From contig NZ_FXEG02000006.1 of NCBI RefSeq assembly GCF_900176255.2, positions 124,001 through 188,000 on the forward strand: a DNA stretch of 64,000 nucleotides, written 5' to 3'. Under the pieces are notes generated by a model. The model made no database searches and was not told the DNA's origin. It saw only the letters and a list, made by a program, of their open reading frames with translations. Shown one piece after another: positions 53,193-62,274 of this stretch. The stretch comes from Mycobacterium ahvazicum. GTDB taxonomy: Bacteria > Actinomycetota > Actinomycetes > Mycobacteriales > Mycobacteriaceae. The position numbers and the translations under genes are program-made. Numbering within the stretch: the first letter of the stretch is position 1; each line of letters begins with the position of its first letter.

Positions 53193-53990
53193 TTAGAACG
53201 CCGACCGGTGCAAGCCACCGTCGACTTCGATCCAACTACCGGTGAGGTAGCCGGCAGGTTCTGAGCACAGGTAGGCGATGAGCGAGGCGATCTCGCTCGG
53301 TTTGCCCATTCGCGCTGCCGGCACCCGAGCTTCGCGCAGCATGAACTCGCGTCGCTCCTGATCGGTGCTCGCGCCGAGGTGCTGCTCCAGGTAGGCCAGT
53401 GCGTTCTCAGTCTCAATCCAGCCGGGCGCGACGGTGTTGACCGTGATGCCGTACTGGGCGTACTCGTCGGAGACCGTCTTGAGCAGGCCGATCGTCGACG
53501 GCCGACTGGTGTTGGCCACTGCGTGGTGGATGTTGCCCGCCGGCTCCTTGGCGGTCGCCGACCCGATGTGCACGAATCGGCCCCAGCCCGCGGCCCGCAT
53601 CGCCGGCAGAACCGCTCGCAAGAGCAGGATCTGGCTCATCGTGTGCATTTCGAAGGACTCGCGATAGACATTCACATCGGTGATGTCGGCGAAATCGCCG
53701 GGCCGCTGGTATTTAGCTTGGCCGACAACGATTAGCGGCGCCCCGTGCTGGGCCGCAATCTCGCGGACGGCGTCGGTCAGCTGCCCGTCGTCGGCCACGT
53801 CGGCAGTGACACCGATGGCAGTGCCCCCTTCGGTGCGGATTGCCTCGACCGCGGCGTCGACATCGGTCTTAGTCCGCGCCAGTATCGCAACCCGCGCACC
53901 TTCCGCGGCAAGCAGTTTGGCGACCTCGAAGCCGATTCCCTTGCTGCCGCCTACGACCAGCGCCGATCGGCCGTCGATACGGTAATGCAT
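53193..53990 (-). CDS. SDR-fold oxidoreductase with divergent active site
   Basis: A 265-residue short-chain dehydrogenase: GGSKGIGFEVA is the cofactor motif (GxxxGIG), DVADDGQ the adenine-binding Asp, and a normal C-terminus (PSEIASLIAYLCS, GSWIEVDGG). At the catalytic site the family Y-x-x-x-K aligns with HAVANTSRPSTIGL, with Ala and Arg at the Tyr and Lys positions. The Ser of HIGSAT is kept. It may be catalytically atypical. Lies 12 bases from the next gene. Confidence 0.85.
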   Translation of the reverse strand: MHYRIDGRSALVVGGSKGIGFEVAKLLAAEGARVAILARTKTDVDAAVEAIRTEGGTAIGVTADVADDGQLTDAVREIAAQHGAPLIVVGQAKYQRPGDFADITDVNVYRESFEMHTMSQILLLRAVLPAMRAAGWGRFVHIGSATAKEPAGNIHHAVANTSRPSTIGLLKTVSDEYAQYGITVNTVAPGWIETENALAYLEQHLGASTDQERREFMLREARVPAARMGKPSEIASLIAYLCSEPAGYLTGSWIEVDGGLHRSAF

Positions 53991-54002
53991 CCGGTGCGCC
54001 GA

Positions 54003-54833
54003 CTAGCCTCGCCGCACGTCCATGCCGGCGTCCACCTTGAGCATGCTTCCGGTGAACGAACGGCCCGCGTCGCTGAGCAAGAAGAGGATCGTGTTGCTGA
54101 CGTCGCGTGGCTCGATCAGCGGCAAGCCCGGCAGCGCGGTCTGGACCGCATTGACCATGCGAGGGTTGTCCTCAATCACCTTGAACAGAGCCGGGTTGTC
54201 AGTGATCATCGGGGTCGCGCAGTTGGTCGGCGCCACGGCATTGACGCGAATGCGGTCGGGGGCAAGCATGGCCGCATACGCGCGGACCAGGCCGACGACG
54301 GCGACCTTCGACATCAAGTAGGCATCGCTGCCGCCGCGGCCGTCGGTGAGGTCCAGCAGGGCGATCATCGAACTCGTCGCGATCAGATTGCCACCCTCAC
54401 CGCGTTCCTTCATGTGGGGGATCGCCACCTGGAAAGCGTTCCACACCCCGATGAGCATGATGTCGAGCCCTAACCTCAGCGCCTCCGACGCGTCGCGCTC
54501 ATCGGCGTTGGTCAGGACGACCCCGGCATTGGCGAGCACCGTGTCGACGTGGCCGAACTCGGTGACGCCCGCGTCGAATGCCTCCTGTAGCGCAGCCTTG
54601 TCGCGGACGTCGGCCTTGCGGGTCAGCATCTTCCTACCGGTCTTCTCCACCAGGCGGGCCGTCTCCTCGAGATCATCTTCGGTGCCAAGTGCATAGGGCA
54701 CGATGTCGAGGTTCTCGCAGATGTCGACGCCGACGATGTCGGCACCTTGCTCGGCACACATCACCGCGTGCGAACGGCCTTGCCCGCGAGCGGCTCCGGT
54801 GATGAAGACAACCCTGCCGTCCAGTGAACCCAT
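54003..54833 (-). CDS. Mycofactocin-type SDR dehydrogenase
   Basis: A 276-residue SDR with FITGAARGQGRSHAVMCAEQGADIVGVDI, the extended N-terminal signature of mycofactocin-coupled dehydrogenases, in which nicotinamide cofactor is held and electrons leave through mycofactocin. Catalytic motif AYLMSKVAVVGL (Y-x-x-x-K) and Ser in SSMIALL. The insertion DGRGGSDAY is normal for this subfamily. Likely oxidises a secondary alcohol in the pathway. Confidence 0.9.
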   Translation of the reverse strand: MGSLDGRVVFITGAARGQGRSHAVMCAEQGADIVGVDICENLDIVPYALGTEDDLEETARLVEKTGRKMLTRKADVRDKAALQEAFDAGVTEFGHVDTVLANAGVVLTNADERDASEALRLGLDIMLIGVWNAFQVAIPHMKERGEGGNLIATSSMIALLDLTDGRGGSDAYLMSKVAVVGLVRAYAAMLAPDRIRVNAVAPTNCATPMITDNPALFKVIEDNPRMVNAVQTALPGLPLIEPRDVSNTILFLLSDAGRSFTGSMLKVDAGMDVRRG

Positions 54834-54935
54834 ATCTGTAAGCCTCCAGTAGCTCGCGCTATCGGCCGCGCCCTGTGGTGGCGAGAGCGCGACGCAGTGA
54901 CGTGCGCCACGTTACGCCGCGGAATTGGAATCATA

Positions 54936-54953
54936 CAACTATTTGGCTAATTT
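54936..54953. promoter_or_regulatory. Inverted repeat AACTA-N6-TAATT in divergent promoter
   Basis: AACTA-TTTGGC-TAATT lies between the divergent SDR (54833) and enoyl-CoA hydratase (54995) genes. It resembles TAACTA-N6-TAGTTA at 59824 in the other divergent gap of the cluster, with ACTAT.T.GCTA.TT shared. Confidence 0.55.
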
Positions 54954-54994
54954 GGTGGGCGACGGAACACTCCGAGCCTTGGAAGGGATATCAC

Positions 54995-55822
54995 ATGTCC
55001 GACAGCCCCAATGGCGGTCCACGCCCACCCGACGGTGACTGGTTGGGGAGCCCCTACCTGAGGTTCGAACGTGAAGGTGCGTTTGCTATCTGCACCCTGG
55101 ACCGCCCCGAGGCGCGGAATGCGATGACGCCCGCAATGTACTTCGGGATCCGCTACGCGGTGAGTCGGGTCAATGCCGACCCCGACCTCGCGGGCCTGCT
55201 CATCACGGGCACCGGCGACGTCTTCGCGCCGGGAGGTGACCTGGGTCAGAAAGCAGCAGACAACTGGATGGACTTCGCGTCCACCCTGGGAACCGACGTC
55301 ACCCCGTTCGACACGCTGCGGCAGTCGGCCAAGCCGGTCGTGTCCGCGGTCAACGGCATCTGTCAGGGTGGTGGCCTGCAGATCGCGATGTGCAGTGACC
55401 TCGCCGTGGTAAGTGATCGGGCCGTCTTCCGGGTGCCCGAATTGTTCCGTGGCATCGCCGACACGTACTACAGCCAGGTACTGGCCCGGCTCATCGGACC
55501 GGTCCGGACCAAGGACCTGATGTTCACCGGACGGACGCTGAACGCGCAGGAGGCGCTCGACTGGGGCATGGTGAGCAGGGTGGTCCCGCACGACGACCTG
55601 ATGAGCGTCGCCAAGGAGTTGCTCGCGCAGTGTTGCCGGACCGCTCCGGGAGCGCGCGGGTTGGTCAAGGCGAGCCTGGACAACTACCTCGGGCTCTACG
55701 ACCGGATCGGCATGACGACCAGTCTTTTCGGTCCCGAGGCAGCCGAAGGTTTCCGGGCGTTCAAGCAGAAGAACTCGCCGGACTGGGTGCACCCGAAACT
55801 TCGGGTGGAGGGCCGGTTGTAG
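54995..55822 (+). CDS. Enoyl-CoA hydratase/isomerase family protein
   Basis: Start ATG 54995 behind GGAAGGG gives 275 residues. Crotonase fold: FAICTLDRPEARNAMT, oxyanion-hole loops FAPGGDLGQ and NGICQGGGLQIAMCSDLAV. The second catalytic region has VPELFRGIAD, with Glu at the usual position. Substrate unknown; probably a CoA thioester of the lipid/steroid pathway. Confidence 0.9.
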   Translation: MSDSPNGGPRPPDGDWLGSPYLRFEREGAFAICTLDRPEARNAMTPAMYFGIRYAVSRVNADPDLAGLLITGTGDVFAPGGDLGQKAADNWMDFASTLGTDVTPFDTLRQSAKPVVSAVNGICQGGGLQIAMCSDLAVVSDRAVFRVPELFRGIADTYYSQVLARLIGPVRTKDLMFTGRTLNAQEALDWGMVSRVVPHDDLMSVAKELLAQCCRTAPGARGLVKASLDNYLGLYDRIGMTTSLFGPEAAEGFRAFKQKNSPDWVHPKLRVEGRL

Positions 55823-55868
55823 CGCGTCGCTACAGCTGGCGCGAGGCCGGCCCGTCCGCCCATTCCGG

Positions 55869-56651
55869 TTACTTCGGAGTGAAGCGTTGCGCGCCGTCGA
55901 GGCGCATCACCTCGCCGTTGACGTAGCCGTTTGTCAGCAGGAACGTCGCCGCGTCGGCGAACTCGTCGGGGGAGCCGAGTCGTTTCGGGAACGGTACGTT
56001 GGCGGCGAACTTGGCGATCGCCTCTTCGCCGACCGACTCCATGATCGGCGTCTTCATCGTTCCAGGTGCAATGGTGTTGACTCGGATACCCGCCGAACTC
56101 AGGTCACGGGCGGCAGCGATGGTCAGCCCGATGACACCGGCTTTTGCGGCGGCATAGGCAGTCTGCCCGATCTGCCCTTCGTAGCCCGCAATCGAGGCGG
56201 TGAGCACCAGCGCGCCCCGCTCGCCGCCATCGCGGGGTTCTGCGGTGGCCACGGCTGCGGCCACGAGTCGGGCCATGTTGTAGGTGCCATTGAGATAGAG
56301 ATCGATCGTCTTGGTGAAGCCGCCGAAGTCCGCGGGGCTGCCGTCGCGCTGGACGATCCGTTGCGCCACACCGAAACCGCCGTGCGCGACGACCGCGTAG
56401 CGCAGCTGGCCGAGCTGGTTGGCCTGCTCGATCGCGCCGAGAACGCTGTCCTCACTCGTCACGTCGGTGCTCACGAACAGCGCCCCACTGCCCAGCTCGT
56501 CGGCCAGCGCCTTACCCTTGTCGGCAGCGAGATCGGCGATCACCACGCCGAGTCCGTCGGCATGGAGCCGACGGACCGTCGCCTCGCCCAGGCCGCCCGC
56601 ACCGCCGCTGACAATCGCCGACGCGCCTTCGAATTTCGCTACAGTCACCAA
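55869..56651 (-). CDS. SDR family 3-hydroxyacyl-CoA dehydrogenase (HSD17B10-like)
   Basis: A 260-residue SDR: SGGAGGLGEATVRRLH cofactor motif, Ser in LTASIAGYEGQIGQ, and YAAAKAGVIGL (Y-x-x-x-K). APGTMKTPIM and PDEFADAATFLL follow the type 2 3-hydroxyacyl-CoA dehydrogenase subfamily. It oxidises a beta-hydroxy group, the step after hydration, and lies six bases from the acyl-CoA dehydrogenase genes in one operon. Confidence 0.88.
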   Translation of the reverse strand: MVTVAKFEGASAIVSGGAGGLGEATVRRLHADGLGVVIADLAADKGKALADELGSGALFVSTDVTSEDSVLGAIEQANQLGQLRYAVVAHGGFGVAQRIVQRDGSPADFGGFTKTIDLYLNGTYNMARLVAAAVATAEPRDGGERGALVLTASIAGYEGQIGQTAYAAAKAGVIGLTIAAARDLSSAGIRVNTIAPGTMKTPIMESVGEEAIAKFAANVPFPKRLGSPDEFADAATFLLTNGYVNGEVMRLDGAQRFTPK

Positions 56652-56657
56652 TTCTCC

Positions 56658-57755
56658 TTAATTACCGTTGTTTTCCAGTTGAGCCGGATCGCCCGTCACC
56701 AAACTCCACGGATCGTCCGTCGCCAAGACCAGCCGACCGAGTCGCCGCGCGTAGTTCGCGGTCGTGCCGTAATCCCCGGTCCAGCTCTGAGCGCGCAGGG
56801 TGAACAGCCACAGCGGGTGCTCCCTGGTGACACCAATCGCACCGTGCAGCTGATGGGCGACGCTGGTGACCGGGTCGACGGCGCGGCCGACCGCGACCTT
56901 CGCGACGGTGACGGCGTAGTCGGTGTGGGGGGAAGCGAAGCCGTGCTCGGCAGCGGCGGCGACAGCCAACTCCGCAGCAGCACGGGCTCTTTCGATTTCC
57001 CCGGCCATCCCGGCCAGTGACTGTTGCACGGACTGGAAGGCGCTGAGCGGACGACCGAACTGGACGCGCTGGCGGGTGTGCTGCACCGACAGCGCTGCGG
57101 CCGCGTCCAGCACCCCGATGGTCTGCACACAGCGTGACCATGCGCCGCGCCGAGCCAGCTCGGCGCCGAGCGCCGGGTCCACGTCATGCAACTGGTCGGC
57201 CGGCACGTCGAACACGAGCGAATCGCGGGGTTCGCCCGCTAGGTTGTGACCTTCCCGCAGTTGGCCGGGGATCACGTCGATGACACCGATCCGCAGGCCG
57301 GCGGGTGTGGTGACGGCCAGCAGGGCGGCGGCGCACGCTCGCGCCCACGGCACCGCGTCCGCGGTGCCGGTGATCCGGTCGCCGTCGACTTCGCCATCGG
57401 CGACCGCAACGGTCAGCGGGCCGCTGGGTAGCTCGATTCCGACCTGCTGGCCGAGCCAGCCGGCAAGCGCGTCGGTTTCTGCCAACGGCACCGCACCAGC
57501 GTGGCGGGCCAGGCCGTAGAGCGCAATGGCCAGCTCGTGCGGGCCGGCTCCCATGTCCGGCGTGCTGGTCAGCCTGGCCAGCCCGGTTTCCTCGAGGTTG
57601 CGCCAGAGCTCGGTGTCGAACTGGTCGGGGATGCCGCGATGGCCCAGACCGGCGTCGTAGGAGCGCCGCCCAAGGTCGTCGACCAGCTGACGCAGCTGCG
57701 TGTCGTCGTCCTTAGACCCTGTCACGGCGAAAACCCCGCCAGCGAGCGCGCTCAT
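56658..57755 (-). CDS. Acyl-CoA dehydrogenase FadE (subunit 1)
   Basis: Start ATG 57755 in the 4-base overlap with the upstream fadE; 365 residues. C-terminal half has RQRVQFGRPLSAFQSVQQSLAGM and LHGAIGVTREHPLWLF, the FAD/CoA-binding helices of acyl-CoA dehydrogenases, but the usual catalytic Glu is not evident. Adjacent fadE pairs in mycobacteria form alpha2-beta2 heterotetramers that handle steroid side-chain or ring CoA esters, with the catalytic base in one subunit. Confidence 0.88.
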   Translation of the reverse strand: MSALAGGVFAVTGSKDDDTQLRQLVDDLGRRSYDAGLGHRGIPDQFDTELWRNLEETGLARLTSTPDMGAGPHELAIALYGLARHAGAVPLAETDALAGWLGQQVGIELPSGPLTVAVADGEVDGDRITGTADAVPWARACAAALLAVTTPAGLRIGVIDVIPGQLREGHNLAGEPRDSLVFDVPADQLHDVDPALGAELARRGAWSRCVQTIGVLDAAAALSVQHTRQRVQFGRPLSAFQSVQQSLAGMAGEIERARAAAELAVAAAAEHGFASPHTDYAVTVAKVAVGRAVDPVTSVAHQLHGAIGVTREHPLWLFTLRAQSWTGDYGTTANYARRLGRLVLATDDPWSLVTGDPAQLENNGN

Positions 57756-58903
57756 CGCAGCCCCATTCCGCGGGCGATCACGCCGCGCAACACCTCGTTG
57801 GTACCGCCGCGCAGGGTGAACATGGGCTTGTGCAGCCACGCGGTGCTCAGCATCGTCTCCAGCTCGGAATTCGGTGGCACTGCCTCGAGCAGATCGGCGA
57901 TCAATCCCACGGATTCGGCTTCGAAGCGGGTGCCGAGGTCCTTCACCAGCGCGGCCTGATTCGCCGCATCGCCGCCGTCGGTGAGCGTGCGGGCCACCGA
58001 CAACGAGAGCTGCCGCAGCGAGATCAACCGCGCCATCAGGTCGCCGATGTCGGCCGCGGTGCGGTCATCGGGCACCGGCCCACGACCGAGTGCGCGAATG
58101 GCGGCGAACAGTAGAGGGCCGGTGGAGAGGATCCGCTCGGGCCCGCTGCGTTCGAACGACAGCTCGGAGGTGACCTGGTGCCAGCCGTTGCCGACCTCGC
58201 CGAGCACATCGGCATCGGCTACGAAGACCTGATCGAACAGCACCTCGTTGAAGTGATGTGCGCCCGACATCAAGATGATGGGTTCGATTCGGACGCCCTC
58301 GGCATCGCACGGCACCAGGAACTGGCTGAAACCGGCGTGGCGATGTTCGGGATCCGGCGGGCTGGTGCGGGCCAGCACGACGACCTGGTGCGCATGGTGG
58401 GCGCCGCTGGTCCACACCTTGCTGCCAGAGAGTAACCAGCCGCCGTCGGCGCGGATGGCTTTGGTTTGCACGGCGGCAAGGTCGGACCCGGCACCGTGCT
58501 CGCTCATGCCGATCGACGAATAGAGCTTGCCGGCAACAATTTTGGGCAACAACCGTTCGCGCTGCTCCTCATTGCCGTAGGTCAACAGACCCGGTGCGAC
58601 CTGGCGATCGGCGGTCCAGTGCGCCGCCACGGGCGCACCCGCCGCGATCAGCTCCTCGGTCACCACATAGCGGTGCAAATACCCGAGACCGTGGCCGCCG
58701 TATTGCTTCGGGATGGTCAGGCCGACGAATCCGGCGGCGCCCAGCCGCGCTGAGAACTCCTGGTCCCACCCGGCCAGCCACGAGTCGACGCCGGGCTGCC
58801 ACCCGAATTCAGCGCGGTCGGACTCCAAGAAGTCGCGCACGGCATGCCGCAGCTTGACCAACTCGGGCACACGGGCGCTCAACGCGTCGAACGAATTCAC
58901 CAC
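57752..58903 (-). CDS. Acyl-CoA dehydrogenase FadE (subunit 2)
   Basis: A 383-residue partner with a full set of FAD contacts: YSSIGMSEHGAGSDLAAVQTKA, VWTSGAHHAHQVVVLAR, FVADADVLGEVGNGW and the C-terminal PMFTLRGGTNEVLRGVIARGMGL, where RGGTNE is the dehydrogenase hallmark. Together with the downstream fadE it should introduce a 2,3-double bond into a CoA thioester. Overlaps its neighbour (ATGA). Confidence 0.92.
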   Translation of the reverse strand: MVNSFDALSARVPELVKLRHAVRDFLESDRAEFGWQPGVDSWLAGWDQEFSARLGAAGFVGLTIPKQYGGHGLGYLHRYVVTEELIAAGAPVAAHWTADRQVAPGLLTYGNEEQRERLLPKIVAGKLYSSIGMSEHGAGSDLAAVQTKAIRADGGWLLSGSKVWTSGAHHAHQVVVLARTSPPDPEHRHAGFSQFLVPCDAEGVRIEPIILMSGAHHFNEVLFDQVFVADADVLGEVGNGWHQVTSELSFERSGPERILSTGPLLFAAIRALGRGPVPDDRTAADIGDLMARLISLRQLSLSVARTLTDGGDAANQAALVKDLGTRFEAESVGLIADLLEAVPPNSELETMLSTAWLHKPMFTLRGGTNEVLRGVIARGMGLR

Positions 58904-58912
58904 AGCCGCTTC

Positions 58913-59776
58913 CTAAACCGTAGGGGCCGGGGCCGACAGCAGGTAGAAGTTGGGCTTCAGGTCATCCTCGCTCGCGGCCAGTAGGTACTCCGAGAGGTCG
59001 GCGCGGCCCTCTTCGCGAAGGATGTCCTCGTCGGTGTAGAAGTGGCCGCTGCACGCCGCGGCGGGACGGGTGACCAGCGCGTGCACCGCCTCGGCCATGA
59101 TCTGCGGGCTGCGGGCCTGCGCCCGCACCGCCTCCTCTCCCAACGCGACCATCATCCCCGTACTGGCGATCGTGGTGGCCGGCCACACCGAATTCACCGC
59201 GATCGGCACCGAGGCGAACTCTGCGGCCCACCCCAAGGTCAGCAGGCTCTGGGCGTACTTGCCCACCGTGTGCCCGACATGGGCGCCAACCCACCTGGGG
59301 TCCAGGTTCAGCGGGGGAGCGACGTTGACCACGTGCGCGTTGTCGGACCGGCGCAAGTGCGGAAGTGCGGCCTGCACAATCGCGAACGGCCCTTCGACAT
59401 TGACCTCCAGCAGCCGGCGCAGGCTCTTGGGCGGTAGCTGCGCGGTCGGCCGCAGATCCAGGGCTCCGGCATTGTTGATGACGACGTCGATGCCGCCGAA
59501 CGCGTCAGCTACCGCGTTGACGGCTGACGCGACCGCAACCGGGTCGCGCACATCGCAGGTCAGCGGGAGCGCCCGGCCGCCCGCGCGGTGCACGGCGTCC
59601 GCGGTCTCGCCAAGGGTGCCCGCGATCTTGGGATTCGGCGTGTCAGTCTTGGCCAGCAAAGCCACGGCGGCACCGTCTTCGGCGATCCGCTCGGCGATGG
59701 CGGCGCCGATGCCGCGGCTGGCACCTGTTACCAGCACGACGCGACCCTTCAGACTGCGAGGATGGTGATTGCCCAC
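58913..59776 (-). CDS. SDR family protein, HSDL2-like
   Basis: A 287-residue SDR close to hydroxysteroid dehydrogenase-like 2: LKGRVVLVTGASRGIGAAIAERI, AKTDTPNPKIAGTLGETADAV (the insertion typical of HSDL2), NNAGALDL, and VGKYAQSLLTLGWA. The family YxxxK is represented by HTVGKYAQS with variation. First gene of the minus-strand operon SDR-fadE-fadE-SDR; its promoter faces the OB-fold gene across 108 bases. Confidence 0.86.
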   Translation of the reverse strand: MGNHHPRSLKGRVVLVTGASRGIGAAIAERIAEDGAAVALLAKTDTPNPKIAGTLGETADAVHRAGGRALPLTCDVRDPVAVASAVNAVADAFGGIDVVINNAGALDLRPTAQLPPKSLRRLLEVNVEGPFAIVQAALPHLRRSDNAHVVNVAPPLNLDPRWVGAHVGHTVGKYAQSLLTLGWAAEFASVPIAVNSVWPATTIASTGMMVALGEEAVRAQARSPQIMAEAVHALVTRPAAACSGHFYTDEDILREEGRADLSEYLLAASEDDLKPNFYLLSAPAPTV

Positions 59777-59823
59777 GTTTGGTTGACCTTCCGTCCGTCG
59801 CTAGGCCGTGCCGTCGAATGGTA

Positions 59824-59841
59824 TAACTATATAGCTAGTTA
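59824..59841. promoter_or_regulatory. Inverted repeat TAACTA-N6-TAGTTA in divergent promoter
   Basis: Perfect 6-bp arms around TATAGC, between divergent genes starting at 59776 (minus) and 59885 (plus). Related to the site at 54936. Likely the operator of a regulator of this cluster. Confidence 0.6.
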
Positions 59842-59884
59842 GTTGCGCGATGTAACGGGCGCTCATCCACAAAAGCGGGGATCT

Positions 59885-61105
59885 ATGACTCGGGTCTTTT
59901 CGGTCGGCACCTATTCGCCACCCTGGACTGTGCGCGACCGCCGGGTCAAGGGACCCGACGAGGACGCGCTGACCATGGCCGTCGCCGCCGGTCGCGCCGC
60001 CGATCCCGGCGCCACGGCGCAACGCGTGGTGCTGGTGTCACGTGACTTTCCGCTGCTGGAAGGCGGCAACGGCGCGGTGCTATTGGCCGCGTTGTCCCTA
60101 CCGGCCGACACCCCCGTCGCCGAGGTCCTCGGCGGTGCGCCCGCGGTGCTGGACCAAATCAGCGGCGCCGGCGACAGCACCCTGGTGATCGCCGCCGACG
60201 ACAACGACCTCGCGGCGGGGGCCGGCGCTGTCCTCACGGGCGACGGCGGCACCACGCTGACCCCGGCGGCGCGCCAGACGCGAAGTCTGCCGCTGACGGC
60301 CCGAGGGGAGGACGGCGCGCGCCATGCCTACGTCGACCCCCGGCTGCAACGCGAGGTGGGGGTGCGTGCCACCCTGACCCGACTGGGCCTGACCGGAACC
60401 CCGGCGCTCGCCGCCGTGGCAGGCGTGCCGCTGGCGCAAATCGCGAGCGACTTCGACACATCGCGGGCAGTTGCCGAGCCCACCGTCTCCGCCGCGGCGA
60501 TCATCCGACTGCTGGCCGACGCGATCGAGGCCGGCACCTCGGGCCTGTTGCTCGCCGTCGAGCAGTCCAGCATCAGCGCGGCCGACCTCGCGGTAGCGGG
60601 CACCAACACCCGGATCGCCCGCGATGAGTTCCCGGCGCGGGAGCTACCCAAGACGCGGGTTGCCGACGGCATCGGCATCCCAATCTCGATGCCCGCGTAC
60701 GCGCGGGCCTTCGAGCCGAAAATTCGCTGGGAGGCAGCGGTTTTCGACGAGAGCCCAGGAATCGATGCCGCGCCGCAGTTCCCACCCCGGTTGCGAGTCG
60801 ACAATGCCGGACGGTTGGCGGCCGAATATCGGCTCGAGTCGCTGCCGCGCACCGGCACCGTCTACACCCACACCACGGTGCGGATTCCGGTACCCGACCT
60901 GCCCAGCCCGTACTCCCTGGCCGTCGTTCAGCTCGACGACAGCCCGGTGCGGGTGCTGCTGAAAGTCACCGGCGTGCCCGCGGGCGAGGCGACGATCGGT
61001 CAGCCGGGCTCCGTAGTGTTGCGCAGGATCGCCATTCGCGCGGGTATTCCCGATTACGGTTACGCATTCTGGCCCGGACGGACGCTGCAAGGAGCGGTTG
61101 CATGA
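59885..61105 (+). CDS. OB-fold (DUF35) protein with HMG-CoA-synthase-like N-terminal part
   Basis: Start ATG 59885 gives 406 residues. The N-terminal 250 residues resemble a degenerate thiolase/HMG-CoA synthase-like domain (RVFSVGTYSPPW, ALTMAVAAGRAA); the C-terminal 130 are an OB fold (TGTVYTHTTVRIPVPDLPSPYSLAVVQLDD) of the DUF35 family. The usual zinc-ribbon cysteines are not seen. DUF35 proteins bind thiolases and donate CoA or chaperone intermediates; the thiolase gene starts in the last 4 bases of this gene. Confidence 0.83.
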   Translation: MTRVFSVGTYSPPWTVRDRRVKGPDEDALTMAVAAGRAADPGATAQRVVLVSRDFPLLEGGNGAVLLAALSLPADTPVAEVLGGAPAVLDQISGAGDSTLVIAADDNDLAAGAGAVLTGDGGTTLTPAARQTRSLPLTARGEDGARHAYVDPRLQREVGVRATLTRLGLTGTPALAAVAGVPLAQIASDFDTSRAVAEPTVSAAAIIRLLADAIEAGTSGLLLAVEQSSISAADLAVAGTNTRIARDEFPARELPKTRVADGIGIPISMPAYARAFEPKIRWEAAVFDESPGIDAAPQFPPRLRVDNAGRLAAEYRLESLPRTGTVYTHTTVRIPVPDLPSPYSLAVVQLDDSPVRVLLKVTGVPAGEATIGQPGSVVLRRIAIRAGIPDYGYAFWPGRTLQGAVA

Positions 61106-62262
61106 GAAATGTCGCCATCGTCGGCGCGGGGATGACGCCCTTCGCCGAACACTTCGAGCTCGGCGTCAAGGATCTCATTCCGATGGCCTACGCCGAGGCG
61201 GTTGCCAAGGTTGACAAGGGTGTTCAGAAGTCGGAGATCCAGGCCGCGTGGTTCGGCGAGCTAGCGACCACCGACGGGTTCCCGTCCGGCATTTTGGCCG
61301 ACACCTTGGACTTGACGGACATTCCAGTGACGCGCGTCGAAAATGCCTGTGCCACCGGTAATGATGCGATTCGCAACGGAACGTTGGCCATCGCCTCCGG
61401 CCTCTACGATGTGGTCCTAGTGGTCGGGGCCGACAAGGTTCGCGAAACCTCCTCGAACACCACGTTCTGGGACTGGGCCGCGATGACCCGCGACAACGCA
61501 TGGGACTACCCGCTGGGGCTGGTTGCGCCGGCCAACTTCGCGCTGCACGTGATGCGATATCTGCACGAGTCGCCGGCGACCAAAGAGCACATGGCGATGG
61601 TGGCGGTGAAGAACCACTTCCACGCCGTCAAGAACCCGAAAGCTCAACTGCGCTACGAGATCACCGTCGAGCAGGCGCTGGCCGCGCCGATCGTGGTCGA
61701 ACCCTTCGGGCTCTACGACTGCACCCCGCAGAGCGACGGCGCCGCCGCAGTGATCTTGGCCGCCGAGGACGTCGTCGACCACTACACCGACCGTCCCGTC
61801 TGGGTTCGCGGCGTCGGGCTGGGTATGGACCGGGTGATGCACCAGCACAAGACGGACATGACCACGTTTCCGCCGACGGTGCGTGCCGCCAAGGCCGCGA
61901 TGGCGATGGCCGGTGTGACGCCGCGCGACATCGACGTCGCCGAGGTCCACGACTGCTTCACCGGCGTCGAGCTCATCAGCTACGAAGATCTGGGGTTCGC
62001 CAACCGCTTCGAGGCCTACAAGCTGGTGGAAGGCCGCGAACACTATGTGGGCGGATCGATTCCGATCAACCCAAGCGGCGGGCTGAAGGCCAAGGGGCAT
62101 CCGCCGGGAGCTACCGGCGTGGCGCAGTGCTACGAACTGTTCAACCAGCTTCGCGGAGAAGCCGAGAATCAAGTCGACGGCGCACGAATCGCGTTAGCGC
62201 ACAACATCGGCGGGCCGACCGCGGTCTCCGCGGTCACCGTCCTTTCCAACCAGAAGAACTGA
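61102..62262 (+). CDS. Thiolase family protein (SCP-x/lipid-transfer type)
   Basis: A 386-residue thiolase. NACATGNDAIRNG holds the nucleophilic Cys; AEVHDCFTGVEL and NPSGGLKAKGHPPGATG hold the His and the G-H-P motif with the second-site residues typical of SCP2-type thiolases and steroid aldolase-thiolase partners (Ltp2-like). Translationally coupled to the OB-fold gene, so the two products probably form a complex that cleaves a beta-keto or aldol CoA ester. Confidence 0.92.
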   Translation: MRNVAIVGAGMTPFAEHFELGVKDLIPMAYAEAVAKVDKGVQKSEIQAAWFGELATTDGFPSGILADTLDLTDIPVTRVENACATGNDAIRNGTLAIASGLYDVVLVVGADKVRETSSNTTFWDWAAMTRDNAWDYPLGLVAPANFALHVMRYLHESPATKEHMAMVAVKNHFHAVKNPKAQLRYEITVEQALAAPIVVEPFGLYDCTPQSDGAAAVILAAEDVVDHYTDRPVWVRGVGLGMDRVMHQHKTDMTTFPPTVRAAKAAMAMAGVTPRDIDVAEVHDCFTGVELISYEDLGFANRFEAYKLVEGREHYVGGSIPINPSGGLKAKGHPPGATGVAQCYELFNQLRGEAENQVDGARIALAHNIGGPTAVSAVTVLSNQKN

Positions 62263-62274
62263 TAGGACCATCAG

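Noticed and set aside
55887..57020. 377-residue plus-strand ORF
   Set aside because: Antisense of the SDR and acyl-CoA dehydrogenase genes, which have clear motifs.
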